From Variovorax paradoxus (GTDB taxonomy: Bacteria > Pseudomonadota > Gammaproteobacteria > Burkholderiales > Burkholderiaceae_C): a stretch of 64,000 nucleotides of DNA. Shown here piece after piece: positions 61,300 to 64,000 of this stretch. The stretch's first letter is position 1. Each line of letters begins with the position of its first letter. The stretch is from NCBI RefSeq assembly GCF_018614955.1, contig NZ_JAGGNV010000033.1, forward strand, positions 1 through 64,000, given 5' to 3'. The position numbers and the translations under genes were made by a program. The notes beneath the pieces were generated by a model. It saw only the letters and a list, made by a program, of their open reading frames with translations, ran no database searches and had not been told where the DNA came from.

Positions 61300-64000
<2,701 letters not shown>

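Overview
This is one contiguous, very GC-rich chromosomal segment from a betaproteobacterium, most likely a Comamonadaceae member close to Variovorax. The evidence is the GC-rich third codon positions, three orphan Bug-type (tripartite tricarboxylate transporter) binding proteins, the rsmB / DUF4390 / NtrY-like kinase / NtrX-like regulator block typical of Burkholderiales, and RpoB/RpoC sequences of proteobacterial type. The genus is inferred from general knowledge; no search was run. I found no CRISPR array, prophage or insertion sequence. Most of the window mixes core housekeeping genes with metabolic accessory operons.

Layout. 0.2-3.9 kb: an ABC-F ATPase (uup) and a lipoprotein of the phospholipase D / cardiolipin synthase family. 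3.9-13.3 kb: a MocR-type regulator, divergent from a tightly packed ten-gene operon with four exporters (three LysE, one EamA), two PLP enzymes, a DJ-1/PfpI protein, a GST, a PhzF-like isomerase and a VOC protein. 13.4-18 kb: an exported intradiol dioxygenase and a large ESPR-containing autotransporter. 18.2-27.5 kb: small conserved genes (histidine phosphatase, CutA, GIY-YIG-like, GlsB/YeaQ-like, PEBP, creatininase family), a scar of two gene remnants at 21.4-21.75 kb, a sorbosone-dehydrogenase-like lipoprotein, an alanyl-tRNA editing protein, a DsbD/ScsB-like reductase with an exported thioredoxin-fold protein, and a CoA-binding protein.

27.5-30.7 kb: Bug protein, tartrate-type dehydrogenase and a divergent LysR. 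30.7-34.5 kb: hemE, an unusual 369-base intergenic region with two DnaA-box matches, priA and a small membrane protein. 34.6-40.8 kb: an AEC transporter, a second PLD-type synthase, then a rep helicase / secreted protein / pldA operon preceded by a strong G-quadruplex motif. 40.8-51.1 kb: two more Bug operons. One pairs a sugar-acid dehydratase with an RraA-type aldolase under a GntR regulator. The other joins a PrpD-family protein, a decarboxylating dehydrogenase and a quinone-oxidoreductase-like protein under a LysR regulator, and ends in a decayed solute-binding-protein gene. 51.1-56.4 kb: tRNA-Phe with a duplicated 5' fragment, the NtrX/NtrY-like two-component pair, a DUF4390 protein and rsmB. 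56.4-64 kb: a LemA-like protein, rpoC, and rpoB running off the right edge.

How it works together. The accessory operons share one design: a divergent transcription factor controls either a periplasmic binding protein plus two or three enzymes for hydroxy- or keto-acids, or (the MocR operon) amino-acid-type enzymes plus many exporters. The most promising candidate for an undescribed system is the MocR/LysE/EamA operon at 5.3-13.3 kb. The most testable enzymatic prediction is that the RraA-like protein at 41.8-42.5 kb is a pyruvate aldolase acting after the sugar-acid dehydratase, because it carries the complete G-X20-R-D-X2-E metal motif.
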